From NCBI GenBank assembly GCA_046318415.1, contig JBKCUK010000004.1, positions 62,001 through 126,000 on the forward strand: DNA of 64,000 bases. The letters run 5' to 3'. The notes under the pieces are model-generated. The model did no database searches. It saw only the letters and a program-made list of their open reading frames with translations, and was not told the DNA's origin. Positions 7,957 to 16,915 of the stretch are shown here, piece by piece. Both the position numbers and the translations under genes were made by a program. Origin of the DNA: JBKCUK01 sp046318415. Its GTDB lineage: Bacteria; Pseudomonadota; Alphaproteobacteria; Caedimonadales; Caedimonadaceae. Within the stretch, counting starts at the first letter, position 1; each line of letters opens with the position of its first letter.

Positions 7957-9531
7957 TTATGAGGGATTGGATGAACTTTCTGACTTTTTCTCAGCCCTTT
8001 GCACTTTCATTGCAATCTCGTACATTTGGCAGATTAATTTCCACAGTTCAGAACTCATATCCTCTGGTTTTCTTCCATTCTTGAAAGAATCATGGGTGTG
8101 GCACCTCAGAACAGTTTCGGCTCTTATCCCATGGAAATTCGCATCAACAACCACATCCATGAAGCAGTTGCCTTTGCACACTGCAGTAAAATCACTATCA
8201 GGATGCCGAAATTCCCCCAGGATTGCTAAATCCCCCTCACAATAAATCTCATAATGGGAGCGCAACTCGAGGTTGCCATCATGGAGTATTCCTGCGAAGT
8301 GTTGCGTTGGATCAACGCAGCGTATCAAACGCTCGTTGATTTTATTGGTCTCATAGTTTTTCACAAGATAATTCATTTGGATTGCGTTTTCTGTAAGGAA
8401 AACGATGTATTTTTCAGGCTTTATTACTTCAGAGAAGTTAATTGTTATATTTTGCGAACTGAAAAGTTTCATTTCTTCTACTATAGAATTCCACTTTTTT
8501 AATTTTAAATCATTATTAATTCTCTGCCTTGATTCATGGAGGATAGTTACAAATTCAAGTAAATTTCGGCTTAGCTTTTCCTGCGAACAGGTATCAAGTT
8601 GATCTGCAAGGTAGGCAGCACAACTTAAATCAGAAACACGCATAACATGCGCATTAACATTCCCATTCCAACCCTTGTCGTTGGTACGGAAAAATATGTA
8701 GGGTCTGCCAAGTTTTCCAGTTACGGTTACCGCTTGATCCATATCGACCAGAATGCCCTGTTTGCGTGACATTCCTGGATTGTAAAAAGCAAACTCCTCA
8801 CCATCTTTTGTATTCTCATCCCTGTAAAAACCTAAATTTCTTTCCTGCTTGCAATACCAGTTTGAACGTGAAAGTGAACGTAGGTGCTGGGAATTTCGAA
8901 AGCGAATCAACATTATTGGTATGGAAGAATCAAAGAAATGCGCTAAGCGCAGCGCCCTCGGCTCAGGGACAAAGGTCACGTCAGCAATGACGCGTTGCCG
9001 CCATTCTTGGGCAAACACGTGGGCATCGTGGTAAAAGTCGGTCTTAGCAATGGTATCTGTGGCCACCTGATGCAGGCGGGAGGACACATTTTTAACGGCC
9101 GAAACATCGGCCATACTCAGCCGAGCCATCACCTGGGACCATACATCTTGGGGTAAAACCTCTGACCAGAGTGAGAACTGTTGAAGATTGCGTATGGAAA
9201 GCTCAAAGCCGCGGTCGGCGGCCCGCTTAAACCAGACGTAAGCATCCTGCAACTGGCCCATAGAGGTATAGCAAGAGCCCATGTTATGCTGTGCTTTCAC
9301 GTCATTGCGCTCAGCCAGGGACTGAAAATGAGCTATGGCTTGCGTATACTGGCCGTTTTGTCGCAACTGCACGCCTTTGGCGTAGGTTTCCGCATCGCTT
9401 ATTTCTTGAACGGAAGAAGAGGCCCATGAAAGGTCCATCTGCAAGCTGAGGGCCAAGAGAACACCAAAACCAAACTTTGTTATATTTCTATATTTCAATG
9501 CTTTACTCCCTTTTTTTCTTGTTTCTATCAT
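7957..9531 (-). CDS. Secreted Sel1/TPR–F-box-like protein, paralogue C
   Basis: A 524-residue protein. I chose the ATG at 9529-9531 (MIETRKKGSK), with GAGGGA about nine bases upstream, over a frame starting 22 codons earlier. Residues 12-38 form a signal peptide ending SWASS. Sel1/TPR-like helices span about 45-120 (NGQYTQAIAHFQSLAERND; QLQDAYVWFKRAADRGFE). The F-box-like motif is at 126-167: LPQDVWSQVMARLSMADVS, then VKNVSSRLHQVATDTI. Shared blocks are QEWRQRV, IRFRNSQHLRSL, KDGEEFAFYN, GILVDMDQ and LGRPYIF. The middle part (8400-8560) is AT-rich compared with its flanks. It is closer to paralogue A than to B; both keep a CIDP/CVDP block near residue 400. Biological role unknown. Confidence 0.75.
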   Translation of the reverse strand: MIETRKKGSKALKYRNITKFGFGVLLALSLQMDLSWASSSVQEISDAETYAKGVQLRQNGQYTQAIAHFQSLAERNDVKAQHNMGSCYTSMGQLQDAYVWFKRAADRGFELSIRNLQQFSLWSEVLPQDVWSQVMARLSMADVSAVKNVSSRLHQVATDTIAKTDFYHDAHVFAQEWRQRVIADVTFVPEPRALRLAHFFDSSIPIMLIRFRNSQHLRSLSRSNWYCKQERNLGFYRDENTKDGEEFAFYNPGMSRKQGILVDMDQAVTVTGKLGRPYIFFRTNDKGWNGNVNAHVMRVSDLSCAAYLADQLDTCSQEKLSRNLLEFVTILHESRQRINNDLKLKKWNSIVEEMKLFSSQNITINFSEVIKPEKYIVFLTENAIQMNYLVKNYETNKINERLIRCVDPTQHFAGILHDGNLELRSHYEIYCEGDLAILGEFRHPDSDFTAVCKGNCFMDVVVDANFHGIRAETVLRCHTHDSFKNGRKPEDMSSELWKLICQMYEIAMKVQRAEKKSESSSNPS

Positions 9532-9597
9532 GAAAGAACATCCCTCACGAGCGAGGATTATGGAAAGACGCAGCCAAAATCCAAAACAACCGTCCAC

Positions 9598-9630
9598 AAA
9601 AAAAGCCGACCCTGCTTGGATCGGCTTTTT
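9598..9630 (-). terminator. Rho-independent terminator of the secDF operon
   Basis: On the minus strand GCCGATCC and GGTCGGC pair with one bulge around AAGCAG, followed by six or more T residues. It lies 24 bases after the secF stop codon. The A run on the other arm may make it work in both directions. Confidence 0.85.
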
Positions 9631-9653
9631 GGTGGTGACATTCTGTTGAGCCG

Positions 9654-10574
9654 TTAGCTCTCTTTAGCCTCTGCTGTGGCATCACCTCGACGCACGTTAA
9701 ATAGCAGCAACAGGTTGGCAGAAACAAAGATCGATGAAAACACACCAAAGGTAATACCCACCAGAATGGGAACGCTAAAATCACCAATCACTGGACCACC
9801 GAACAGGCACAAGGCCAGCAACGACACGATGGTGGTTCCTGCCGTTAACACGGTGCGCGACAAGGTCTCGTTGGTGGATTTATTAATGAGCTCGGCCATG
9901 GGCATCTTTTTGAATTTACGTAAGTTTTCGCGAATTCGGTCGTAAATCACCACCGAGTCGTTGATGGAATAACCAATGGTGGTGAGGATTGCCACAAAGG
10001 CGGTCTCCGAGAACTCAAAACCTGAGAGCGAATAAAACCCCATCACAGCAATGGTGTCGTGGATCAGGGCTAAGATGCCGCAGACACCAAAATACCACTC
10101 GAAACGCATGGACACATAAATCAGCATGCCAATTAAGGCAAAGCCCAAAGCCCAAAGGCCATTCTTGATCAAATCATCGCTGACCTTAGGGCCCACGGTC
10201 TCAACACGACGATAGTCCAAGTCTTTGCCGAGGGTTTCTTTGATTTTCTCAAGGACCACAGCTTGGGCTTGTTCACCGCCTTTTTGCTGTTCAATGCGAA
10301 TCATCACATCGCGGTCTGAACCGAATTCTTGTAACTTGACGTTCCCCACCTTCAGGTCTTCAAGCTTGGTGCGCATGGCCGCCACATCGGCCTTTTCGGG
10401 TGTACGCACTTCGATCAAGAAACCGCCTTTAAAGTCGATCCCTAAACTCAGCCCCTTCACCATCAAACTGCCAAAAGATACCAAGATCACGGCAATGGAA
10501 AAGGCATAAACAAACTTTCGAATGCCAACGAAATCGATGTTGGTATCGTAAGGTACAAGACGCAGGCCCTTCAT
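9654..10574 (-). CDS. secF: Protein translocase subunit SecF
   Basis: A 306-residue inner-membrane protein that works with SecD to use the proton gradient to pull exported proteins through SecYEG. The N-terminal helix (FVYAFSIAVILVSFGSL) is followed by GLSLGIDFKGG, the diagnostic early motif, a periplasmic domain, then five membrane helices containing YSINDSVVIYDRIREN and the LSRTVLTAGTTIVSLLAL segment. Length is typical. It follows secD by 12 bases, so the two are co-transcribed, and a terminator comes directly after. Confidence 0.97.
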   Translation of the reverse strand: MKGLRLVPYDTNIDFVGIRKFVYAFSIAVILVSFGSLMVKGLSLGIDFKGGFLIEVRTPEKADVAAMRTKLEDLKVGNVKLQEFGSDRDVMIRIEQQKGGEQAQAVVLEKIKETLGKDLDYRRVETVGPKVSDDLIKNGLWALGFALIGMLIYVSMRFEWYFGVCGILALIHDTIAVMGFYSLSGFEFSETAFVAILTTIGYSINDSVVIYDRIRENLRKFKKMPMAELINKSTNETLSRTVLTAGTTIVSLLALCLFGGPVIGDFSVPILVGITFGVFSSIFVSANLLLLFNVRRGDATAEAKES

Positions 10575-10586
10575 GGCGGATTCCCC

Positions 10587-12161
10587 CTAAATTGAAAGCT
10601 CTTTGGGCTTACGCCACTTAACCCAGCTCACCAGGACAACACGGGTCAAAGAAATGGCCGTAAACATGGAAATGGCAATACCGATGGTCAACGTCACACC
10701 AAAGCCGCGAATGGGGCCTGAGCCAAAGAAGTAAAGGGCTGCGGCACCAATCACGGTGGTGATATTGGAATCCAGAATGGTGGCAATGGCCCGTTTATAC
10801 CCGGCATCAATGGCAGCCATTAATTTGCGACCCAAGCGCAGCTCTTCTTTGATCCGCTCGTTGATCAACACGTTGGCGTCCACGGCCATGCCCATGGTGA
10901 GGGCAATACCCGCAATGCCCGGAAGGGTGAGGGTGGCGCCAATCAGCGACAACACCGCAACGGTCAGAATCAGGTTAAAGCACAAAGCAATGTTGGCGAT
11001 AATCCCTGTCAAGGCATAGGCCACCACCATGAAGATCGCCACCATGATCACCGAGACAATCGTTGCCCGTTTGCCGGCACTGATGGAGTCGGCACCCAAA
11101 TCAGGCCCCACTGTACGTTCCTCAATCACCGTGAGGGGCGCCACCAAGGCGCCGGCACGCATCAAGAGGGCCAATTCGTTGGCTTCTTCAACACTAAATG
11201 AACCGGCGATTTCACCACTTCCGCCTGGAATGACACCGTTAATGACAGGCGCACTGATAACTTTGCCATCCAAGACAATGGCCAATTGCTTGCCGACGTT
11301 TTCGCGGGTGATTTCGGCAAACTTACGCCCACCCAAGGTGTCGAACTGGAAATGCACCCTGGGGCGGTTATATTCATCAAAGCCGACGCTGGCGTTGACC
11401 AGGTTTTCACCACTTAAAAGCGGCTGCTTGTAGATGGCATAGACATCGGGTCGACGGCTATTATCCCGCTTGGTTTCAGCACTTTCCGCAAGGATGGTCC
11501 CAGGGGGCAAGACGCCCCTTGCCACATCGCTGGGGCTGGCATCGGGGTGGACCAGGTGAAAGACCATCTTAGCTGTCTTACCCAGCAAACGCTTCACCGT
11601 TGCTGGATCATCGAGGCCCGGCAATTGGACCACGATGCGGTCCTCACCCTGCCGCTGAATGGTGGGCTCTTTGGTGCCCAGCTCATCAATGCGACGCCTT
11701 ACGATTTCAATGGATTGATCGAGGATATGCTTTTTGCGCTCTTTGAGGGCATCGGCGGTCAGGGTGAGGCGCACCTGGGTGCCTTCCACCTGAACGTCAA
11801 GTTCGCGATCCATTTTGCGCAAGATCGGCGCCACCCTTGCGGGATCGGCTTCATCGCGCACTTTAAAAGTAATGGTATCCTCGATTTGGCGCAGGTCCGT
11901 GTAGCCAATTTTGTCCTGGCGCAAAGCCTTGCGAACACCCTCAAGGGTATACAGCATGCGATCCTTGAGTGCCGTCTTCACGTCGACTTCCAAAAGCAGA
12001 TGGGAACCACCTTGAAGATCAAGTCCTAGGTTGACACGCTCCCTTGGAAACCAAGAGGGCATTTTATTTAACGTCTGGGGTTCCATAAAATTGGGGACTG
12101 CAAACAGAATGCCCAAAAAGCAGGCAACCCATACAGTGAAGGACTTCCAGAAGGGCACCAT
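10587..12161 (-). CDS. secD: Protein translocase subunit SecD
   Basis: A 524-residue partner of SecF. After one N-terminal membrane helix comes NLGLDLQGGSHLLLEV, the SecD signature, then a large periplasmic part with the QLPGLDDPATVKRLLGKTA segment, then the C-terminal five-helix RND-like domain with the GMAVDANVLINERIKEEL motif. The length matches other alphaproteobacterial SecD proteins, which are shorter than the E. coli protein. It sits between yajC and secF in the standard order. Confidence 0.97.
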   Translation of the reverse strand: MVPFWKSFTVWVACFLGILFAVPNFMEPQTLNKMPSWFPRERVNLGLDLQGGSHLLLEVDVKTALKDRMLYTLEGVRKALRQDKIGYTDLRQIEDTITFKVRDEADPARVAPILRKMDRELDVQVEGTQVRLTLTADALKERKKHILDQSIEIVRRRIDELGTKEPTIQRQGEDRIVVQLPGLDDPATVKRLLGKTAKMVFHLVHPDASPSDVARGVLPPGTILAESAETKRDNSRRPDVYAIYKQPLLSGENLVNASVGFDEYNRPRVHFQFDTLGGRKFAEITRENVGKQLAIVLDGKVISAPVINGVIPGGSGEIAGSFSVEEANELALLMRAGALVAPLTVIEERTVGPDLGADSISAGKRATIVSVIMVAIFMVVAYALTGIIANIALCFNLILTVAVLSLIGATLTLPGIAGIALTMGMAVDANVLINERIKEELRLGRKLMAAIDAGYKRAIATILDSNITTVIGAAALYFFGSGPIRGFGVTLTIGIAISMFTAISLTRVVLVSWVKWRKPKELSI

Positions 12162-12178
12162 GGTTTTCGCTCGCCTTG

Positions 12179-12634
12179 TTAGGATTTTTTCGTGGTTTTT
12201 GCAGCTGTTTTCTTTGCCGCAGGCTTAGCTTTTTTCTCGCTGGCCGCTGACGCATCTTCCGTCTTTTCCGCCACAACGGGGGTGGGCTTGGACATCACCT
12301 GCAAGATGCTGGATTTCAGCATGGTCACACGCACACCGTCTGCCAGATCGAGCTGCACTTCTGTGTCGCCGTCAATCTTTGCGAGGGTGCCAATCAGCCC
12401 ACTGGACGTCACCACGCGGTCACCGCGGCGAAGGGCACTCTGCATATCGCGCTGTTCCTTGGCACGCTTTTGTTGCGGGCGAATCAACAGGAAATACATG
12501 ACGACGAAAAAGAGGGCCAAAGGCACCATTTGCGTGATGTCAAAACCAGGACGAGCAGCGCCAGTAGCAGAATCAGCGTGCGCCACTGAGATCATGGCCA
12601 GGGCAACGCCAGGGATGAGGTTTTTTGCGAACAT
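12179..12634 (-). CDS. yajC: Preprotein translocase accessory subunit YajC, Lys/Ala-tailed
   Basis: A 151-residue single-pass membrane protein of the SecDF–YajC complex. It has a hydrophobic helix (MVPLALFFVVMYFLLI) followed by the family signature RPQQKRAKEQ and the RRGDRVVTSSGLIGTLAKI core. An N-terminal signal-like segment ending AHADS precedes the helix, as in several alphaproteobacteria. The last 30 or so residues are a low-complexity tail of lysine and alanine with the pattern KKAKPAAKKTAAKTTKK, longer than usual for YajC. It lies 17 bases upstream of secD. Confidence 0.93.
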   Translation of the reverse strand: MFAKNLIPGVALAMISVAHADSATGAARPGFDITQMVPLALFFVVMYFLLIRPQQKRAKEQRDMQSALRRGDRVVTSSGLIGTLAKIDGDTEVQLDLADGVRVTMLKSSILQVMSKPTPVVAEKTEDASAASEKKAKPAAKKTAAKTTKKS

Positions 12635-12703
12635 GTAGTTTACTCCGTTGTTTTCTGTGGGCCCAGTGTAGCGATTTTTGCATCCACTGCCTAGCCAAAG
12701 ACT

Positions 12704-13819
12704 CTAGGGAAGATAGTCTTCTGGGTTCACAGGTTTTTTATCTTTGCGAATTTCAAAGTGCAAGCGGGGCTCGGGCGTGTTCCCGGACGCCCCCACACTG
12801 GCGATTTGTTGCCCTTTGGCCACCTTTTGCCCAGCCTTAACCAGCAATTTTTCATTGTGACCATAGGTGGTCATCCAGCCACCGGGGTGCTTGATGATAA
12901 CGAGGTTGCCAAAACCTTGTAATTCGTTGGCCGCATAAGCCACCACGCCGGATTCGGCCGCAACGACAGGGGTGCCTTTGACAGCTTTGATGTTAATACC
13001 GTCATTCTTCAGGCGGCCTTTATCGTGATTAAAGTGGGCTGTGATCACACCGGTTGTTGGCCAGATAAACGTGGGCTGACCCGAGCCAGGCTCACTGCTT
13101 TCTGCAGGCCCAGCCTCGCTCACCGGTGCTGCAGGGGTGTCAGTAGGCTGGGGCTGCTCCTCCAAGCGCGCAGGTGCCGCAGTCTTTTCTTTTTTCTGCA
13201 GTGGTGTCTCATGTCGAGGTGCCTCAGCCTCTGTGGCAGTGAGGTCAGGGACATCCTCTTCCACTTCTTCCATGAGAGGAGCCTGCTGTTTTTGAGGCTT
13301 TGAATTAACCTTTGCAGCCGGTGCTCCGCCTGTTTTGGGTGTGGCTTGTTGGGCTGCCTGCTTTTCAGTGGGTGCCACCAGTTTTTCCTCAGGAGCAACT
13401 GCCTTCTCGTCGGCAAGGGAATCCAGCAACAGGTCAAAGCGTTTACGGTCTTTTTTAGGCTCTTGACCGCGCCCTGCCGTTTGCGCAGGTAATGCGCTTT
13501 CCGCAGGCTCGGGCTTCGACTGCGTCTTAGCGCTCACGCCTTGTGTGGCCCCCTTGGGTTCAGGAAAGGCTTCTTGGGGAACGTCATGGATAGATTGTGA
13601 GGCTGTCAGTTTTTCGACCTTCAGCTTCGGCTTTGGCGCTGAAGGCAGGCTTGCAGCAGGTTCCACTTCAACCACAGGCACATCGGTGACACGTCCCATG
13701 GTGGGGGCGCTAGATCCCGCGCGACCATAGACCACCGGCGCAGGTGGGCCCTGACGTTCCGAACATCCGGCCAAAATGGCCATCATGAGTGCGGGCAAAC
13801 CATAGATGATTACGCGCAT
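12704..13819 (-). CDS. NlpD/EnvC-like lipoprotein with degenerate M23 domain
   Basis: A 371-residue outer-envelope lipoprotein. The signal ends in the lipobox LAGC, so Cys19 is the lipidated residue. A long Pro/Ala/Glu/Lys-rich linker fills residues 20-245; no LysM domain is apparent. The C-terminal 120 residues are an M23 (LytM) domain, but the zinc site is broken: the usual HxGxD is NDGIN and the HLHFE motif reads RLHFE, leaving only part of the ligand set. Such inactive LytM factors activate cell-wall amidases during division. It overlaps surE by ten bases and belongs to the serS–surE–nlpD–yajC run. The amidase-activator role is inferred from family and context. Confidence 0.85.
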   Translation of the reverse strand: MRVIIYGLPALMMAILAGCSERQGPPAPVVYGRAGSSAPTMGRVTDVPVVEVEPAASLPSAPKPKLKVEKLTASQSIHDVPQEAFPEPKGATQGVSAKTQSKPEPAESALPAQTAGRGQEPKKDRKRFDLLLDSLADEKAVAPEEKLVAPTEKQAAQQATPKTGGAPAAKVNSKPQKQQAPLMEEVEEDVPDLTATEAEAPRHETPLQKKEKTAAPARLEEQPQPTDTPAAPVSEAGPAESSEPGSGQPTFIWPTTGVITAHFNHDKGRLKNDGINIKAVKGTPVVAAESGVVAYAANELQGFGNLVIIKHPGGWMTTYGHNEKLLVKAGQKVAKGQQIASVGASGNTPEPRLHFEIRKDKKPVNPEDYLP

Positions 13820-14580
13820 GGGAATACCTTTTGTAAATCCTTAAGGGTTGCTTCGTGGGTTAAGTCTAAATGCAGTGGTGTGATGGCAATACACTTATCG
13901 TGAATCGCTTGCAAATCCGTGTTGCTGGCATTGGGTGCATGATTGCGCGGTGCACCAATCCAAAAGTAAGGCCTGCCGCGGGGATCAAGTCCGTCCACCA
14001 AGCCATCCACAATGGTACGAAGCCCTTGGTGAACCAAGCGAACACCCGCAACAGAGGCCACCGGCACATCTGGAAAATTGATATTGATCAGCACATTGGC
14101 CGGCCAACCTGCGGCCACCAGTTGCCGAATGATATCGGGGGCGAAATGCTCGGCCGTGCCCCAGCGGGTGGGGTGACCATCGGTCTTAACTTGGCTCAAA
14201 GCAATGGCCGGCATACCCAAAAGGGTGGCTTCCATGGCCGCCGCAACGGTGCCTGAATAGGTCACAGCTTCAGCCAGATTCCCCCCTTTATTGACGCCCG
14301 AGAGGACTAAATCCGGAAGCTGATCCCGCATTAATTTGTTGATGGCCACCATCATACAATCGGTGGGCGTGCCATCGACGCAAAAGCGTTTATCTGAAAT
14401 TTTGCGCGCCCGCAGGGGACGGTTAATGGTCAAAGAATGCCCGGCACCACTTTGCTCAACCTCTGGCGCCACCACCCAAACATCATCGCTGAGGGTTCGT
14501 GCAATTTTCTCAAGAACCTTCAAACCAGAAGCGTTGATGCCATCATCATTGGACAAGAGGATGCGTAAAGGTTGGGTCAT
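13810..14580 (-). CDS. surE: 5'/3'-nucleotidase SurE
   Basis: A 256-residue metal-dependent phosphatase that removes phosphate from nucleoside monophosphates. It begins with [14 protein letters not shown], where the DD pair binds metal, and has the [25 protein letters not shown] motif region near residue 95 and [14 protein letters not shown] near 45. Length is standard. The start overlaps the serS stop by four bases (ATGA), and its own end overlaps the nlpD-like gene, so it is translated as part of the operon. The isoaspartyl methyltransferase gene pcm that often follows surE is absent. Confidence 0.95.
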   Translation of the reverse strand: MTQPLRILLSNDDGINASGLKVLEKIARTLSDDVWVVAPEVEQSGAGHSLTINRPLRARKISDKRFCVDGTPTDCMMVAINKLMRDQLPDLVLSGVNKGGNLAEAVTYSGTVAAAMEATLLGMPAIALSQVKTDGHPTRWGTAEHFAPDIIRQLVAAGWPANVLININFPDVPVASVAGVRLVHQGLRTIVDGLVDGLDPRGRPYFWIGAPRNHAPNASNTDLQAIHDKCIAITPLHLDLTHEATLKDLQKVFPCA

Positions 14581-15872
14581 GTGTGTGTTCCTGGCTGAAT
14601 GATCGTCTCATTTCCCATATAGGGGCGCAAAACATCCGGCACGACGATACTGCCATCTTCCTGTTGGTAATTTTCAAGAACGGCAATCAACGCTCGACCC
14701 ACGGCCAAACCGGAACCATTGAGTGTATGCACAAACTCGAGGGGACCGCGGTCTGCGGTTTCATGGCTACGCCGCACACGGGTGTTCATGCGCCTTGCTT
14801 GATAATCGCCACAATTGGAGCAGCTGGAAATCTCGCGATAATTCCCCTCACCCGGCAACCAGACTTCTAAATCGAAGGTGCGACGCGAGGTGGCGCCGGT
14901 ATCACCGGCACACAAGGCCATCACCCGATAGGGCAGACCCAAAAGTTGCAGCACCTTCTCGGCACAGGCCACCATGCGTTCGTGCTCAGCCGCAGAGTCT
15001 TCGGGACGGGTGATACTGACAAGCTCGACCTTGTAAAACTGGTGCTGGCGGATCATGCCGCGAGTATCGCGCCCTGCAGCTCCTGCTTCCGAGCGAAAAC
15101 ACGGCGTCAATGCCGTAAAACGTCGTGGTAGGGCGTGGTCATCGACAATTTTTTCGCGCACGAGGTTGGTCAGCGATACCTCAGCCGTTGAGATCAGCCA
15201 GTGCCCCGTCGTGGTTTTAAAGAGGTCCTCAGAGAATTTGGGCAGCTGTCCGGTGCCAAAAACAGCTTCATCCCGCACCAACAAAGGGGGAGACACCTCT
15301 TCATAGCCATGTTCGCGGGTTTGCAGGTCCAGCATAAACAGACCCAAAGCCCGTTCCAGGCGCGCAAGGGCACCCCTTAAGACCACAAACCGCGCCCCGC
15401 TCATAGAGGCTGCATCTTCAAAGCTCATCAGGCCCAGGTGCTCGCCCAACTCGAAATGTACTTTGGGCTGAAAAGTGAACGCGCGCGGTTGCCCCCAAGT
15501 GCGAACCACCACATTCCCAGTTTCATCGGCTCCCTCTGGAACAACGGCATCAAGAATATTGGGAAGCGTCACCAAAAGGTGGTGCAAAGCATCTGCATCT
15601 TCGCGCTCTTGCTCTTCCAGTTGCGGTAAAACCTGCTTAATTTCATTGGCTCTGGCCACCAGATCCTCGGCCGCATCGCCCCGCTGTTTGCGCGCCCCAA
15701 TTTCTTTGGCCAGGTGATTACGCTCGGCTTGCAGCGCTTGTTTTTCCGTGACCACCCGGCGCACGGCTTGGTCCAGGCGCAGGATCTCGGCAGAGGCTGG
15801 CGGCAAACCGCGGCGGGCAAGGGCATGATCTAAGACTTCCGGCGTTTCACGAATCAGGCGAATATCTAACAC
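14577..15872 (-). CDS. serS: Seryl-tRNA synthetase
   Basis: A 431-residue class II aminoacyl-tRNA synthetase that charges tRNA-Ser. The N-terminal 110 residues form the long antiparallel coiled coil that grips the tRNA ([21 protein letters not shown] through EEQEREDAD). Class II motif 2 is seen in the segment with [24 protein letters not shown], and motif 3 near [18 protein letters not shown]. The TAEVSLTNL substrate loop is present. Length and order between tatC and surE are standard for alphaproteobacteria. Confidence 0.97.
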   Translation of the reverse strand: MLDIRLIRETPEVLDHALARRGLPPASAEILRLDQAVRRVVTEKQALQAERNHLAKEIGARKQRGDAAEDLVARANEIKQVLPQLEEQEREDADALHHLLVTLPNILDAVVPEGADETGNVVVRTWGQPRAFTFQPKVHFELGEHLGLMSFEDAASMSGARFVVLRGALARLERALGLFMLDLQTREHGYEEVSPPLLVRDEAVFGTGQLPKFSEDLFKTTTGHWLISTAEVSLTNLVREKIVDDHALPRRFTALTPCFRSEAGAAGRDTRGMIRQHQFYKVELVSITRPEDSAAEHERMVACAEKVLQLLGLPYRVMALCAGDTGATSRRTFDLEVWLPGEGNYREISSCSNCGDYQARRMNTRVRRSHETADRGPLEFVHTLNGSGLAVGRALIAVLENYQQEDGSIVVPDVLRPYMGNETIIQPGTHT

Positions 15873-15900
15873 TTAAGCTTCCATTTTTTGTTCAACAGTC

Positions 15901-16719
15901 TCATTTTTTGGGTACTAAGAGGCGCAGCAAAACAATCGACACCTCATAAAGCCCATAGAGGGGCAAGGCCAGGCCGATCATACTCAGGACGTCGGGTGGC
16001 GTGATGAGGGCGGCAAGAGCCATAATACCCACAAAGGCATAACGGCGCGAGCCCGCCAATTGGGACACCGTTAAAATCCCTATTCTTCCCAGTAATACCA
16101 GCAAAACCGGCAACAAGAAACAAATCCCAAAGGCCATCACCAATTGCATGGTGAGAGCCAGGTATTCTCCAACCCTTGCTTCCAGCTGGATGGAAAGGGC
16201 CGTCACCTCAGCGGGAGTTTCGAATTGCAGAAAAAAAGCCCAAGCGTTGGGAATAATCACGGTGTATGCAAAAATTCCACCACAAAAAAACAGCAGCGGT
16301 GTGGCAACCAAAAAGGGAAAAAAGGTTTTTCGCTCATTGGCATACAATCCAGGGGCAATAAATTTCCATACCTGCATAGCCAACAGGGGCAAGGTCACAA
16401 ATCCTGCCGTGAAAAAAGCAATTTTCAGATAGGTCACAAAGGCTTCCGCAAGTCCCGTATAGATGAGACGCCGTCCCTGACTCTCACCAAAGGCAGCGGC
16501 AAGGGGCTTAACCATCAGCGCAAAAAGGTCTTGGGCGAAAAAGTAGGCCACGCCAAAACACACGGCAAAAAAGGCGATTACATAAAGCAGGCGCTCACGC
16601 AACTCAAGCAAATGGTGAATCAGCGCACCTTCGGCGCTATCTTCATTCGCCGCTATGGGTGGCAGATCGCCGTTTTCCTCTTGGGGTTGGCTGTTGCTGT
16701 TGCGCTTCACGTTCGGCAT
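15901..16719 (-). CDS. tatC: Sec-independent translocase subunit TatC
   Basis: A polytopic membrane protein that recognises twin-arginine signal peptides. The conserved part begins with ALIHHLLELRERLLYVIAFF and continues through six helices, including NERKTFFPFLVATPLLFFCGG and the C-terminal SMIGLALPLYGLYEVSIVL. The start is unclear. The ATG at 16719 (272 aa) and one at 16743 both lie inside tatB; the conserved core begins some 30 residues later with no good ATG, GTG or TTG at hand, although GAGG is present near 16676. Translation is probably coupled to tatB. An Asn/Gln/Glu-rich leader would precede the first helix if the overlap is real. Confidence 0.9.
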   Translation of the reverse strand: MPNVKRNSNSQPQEENGDLPPIAANEDSAEGALIHHLLELRERLLYVIAFFAVCFGVAYFFAQDLFALMVKPLAAAFGESQGRRLIYTGLAEAFVTYLKIAFFTAGFVTLPLLAMQVWKFIAPGLYANERKTFFPFLVATPLLFFCGGIFAYTVIIPNAWAFFLQFETPAEVTALSIQLEARVGEYLALTMQLVMAFGICFLLPVLLVLLGRIGILTVSQLAGSRRYAFVGIMALAALITPPDVLSMIGLALPLYGLYEVSIVLLRLLVPKK

Positions 16720-16915
16720 GTTGACGGTATTCTTCAAATTCACCCTCGTTAATCAGGTGCGACACCTGTTGACGAATATCAAATGTTAATCGACGCCATT
16801 TTTGCACCAAGCGGCCCAGGCTACGCAGGACCACGGGCAGCTCTTTTGGCCCTATCAAGACTAAAGCTACCACAGCAACGATGATAAATTCAAACCAGCC
16901 GCCCAGGGAAAACAT
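16643..16915 (-). CDS. tatB: Sec-independent translocase subunit TatB
   Basis: A 90-residue single-helix protein that forms the substrate receptor with TatC. It opens with [27 protein letters not shown], where the short helix, the Gly-Pro hinge and the following amphipathic helix (VLRSLGRLVQKWRRL) are all typical; only the pattern is quoted in part here. The ATG overlaps the tatA stop as TGATG. Its 3' end overlaps the annotated tatC start by about 77 bases. Confidence 0.9.
   Translation of the reverse strand: MFSLGGWFEFIIVAVVALVLIGPKELPVVLRSLGRLVQKWRRLTFDIRQQVSHLINEGEFEEYRQHAEREAQQQQPTPRGKRRSATHSGE

Noticed and set aside
11547..12029. Plus-strand 160-codon frame
   Set aside because: Antisense to secD, whose motifs are unmistakable.
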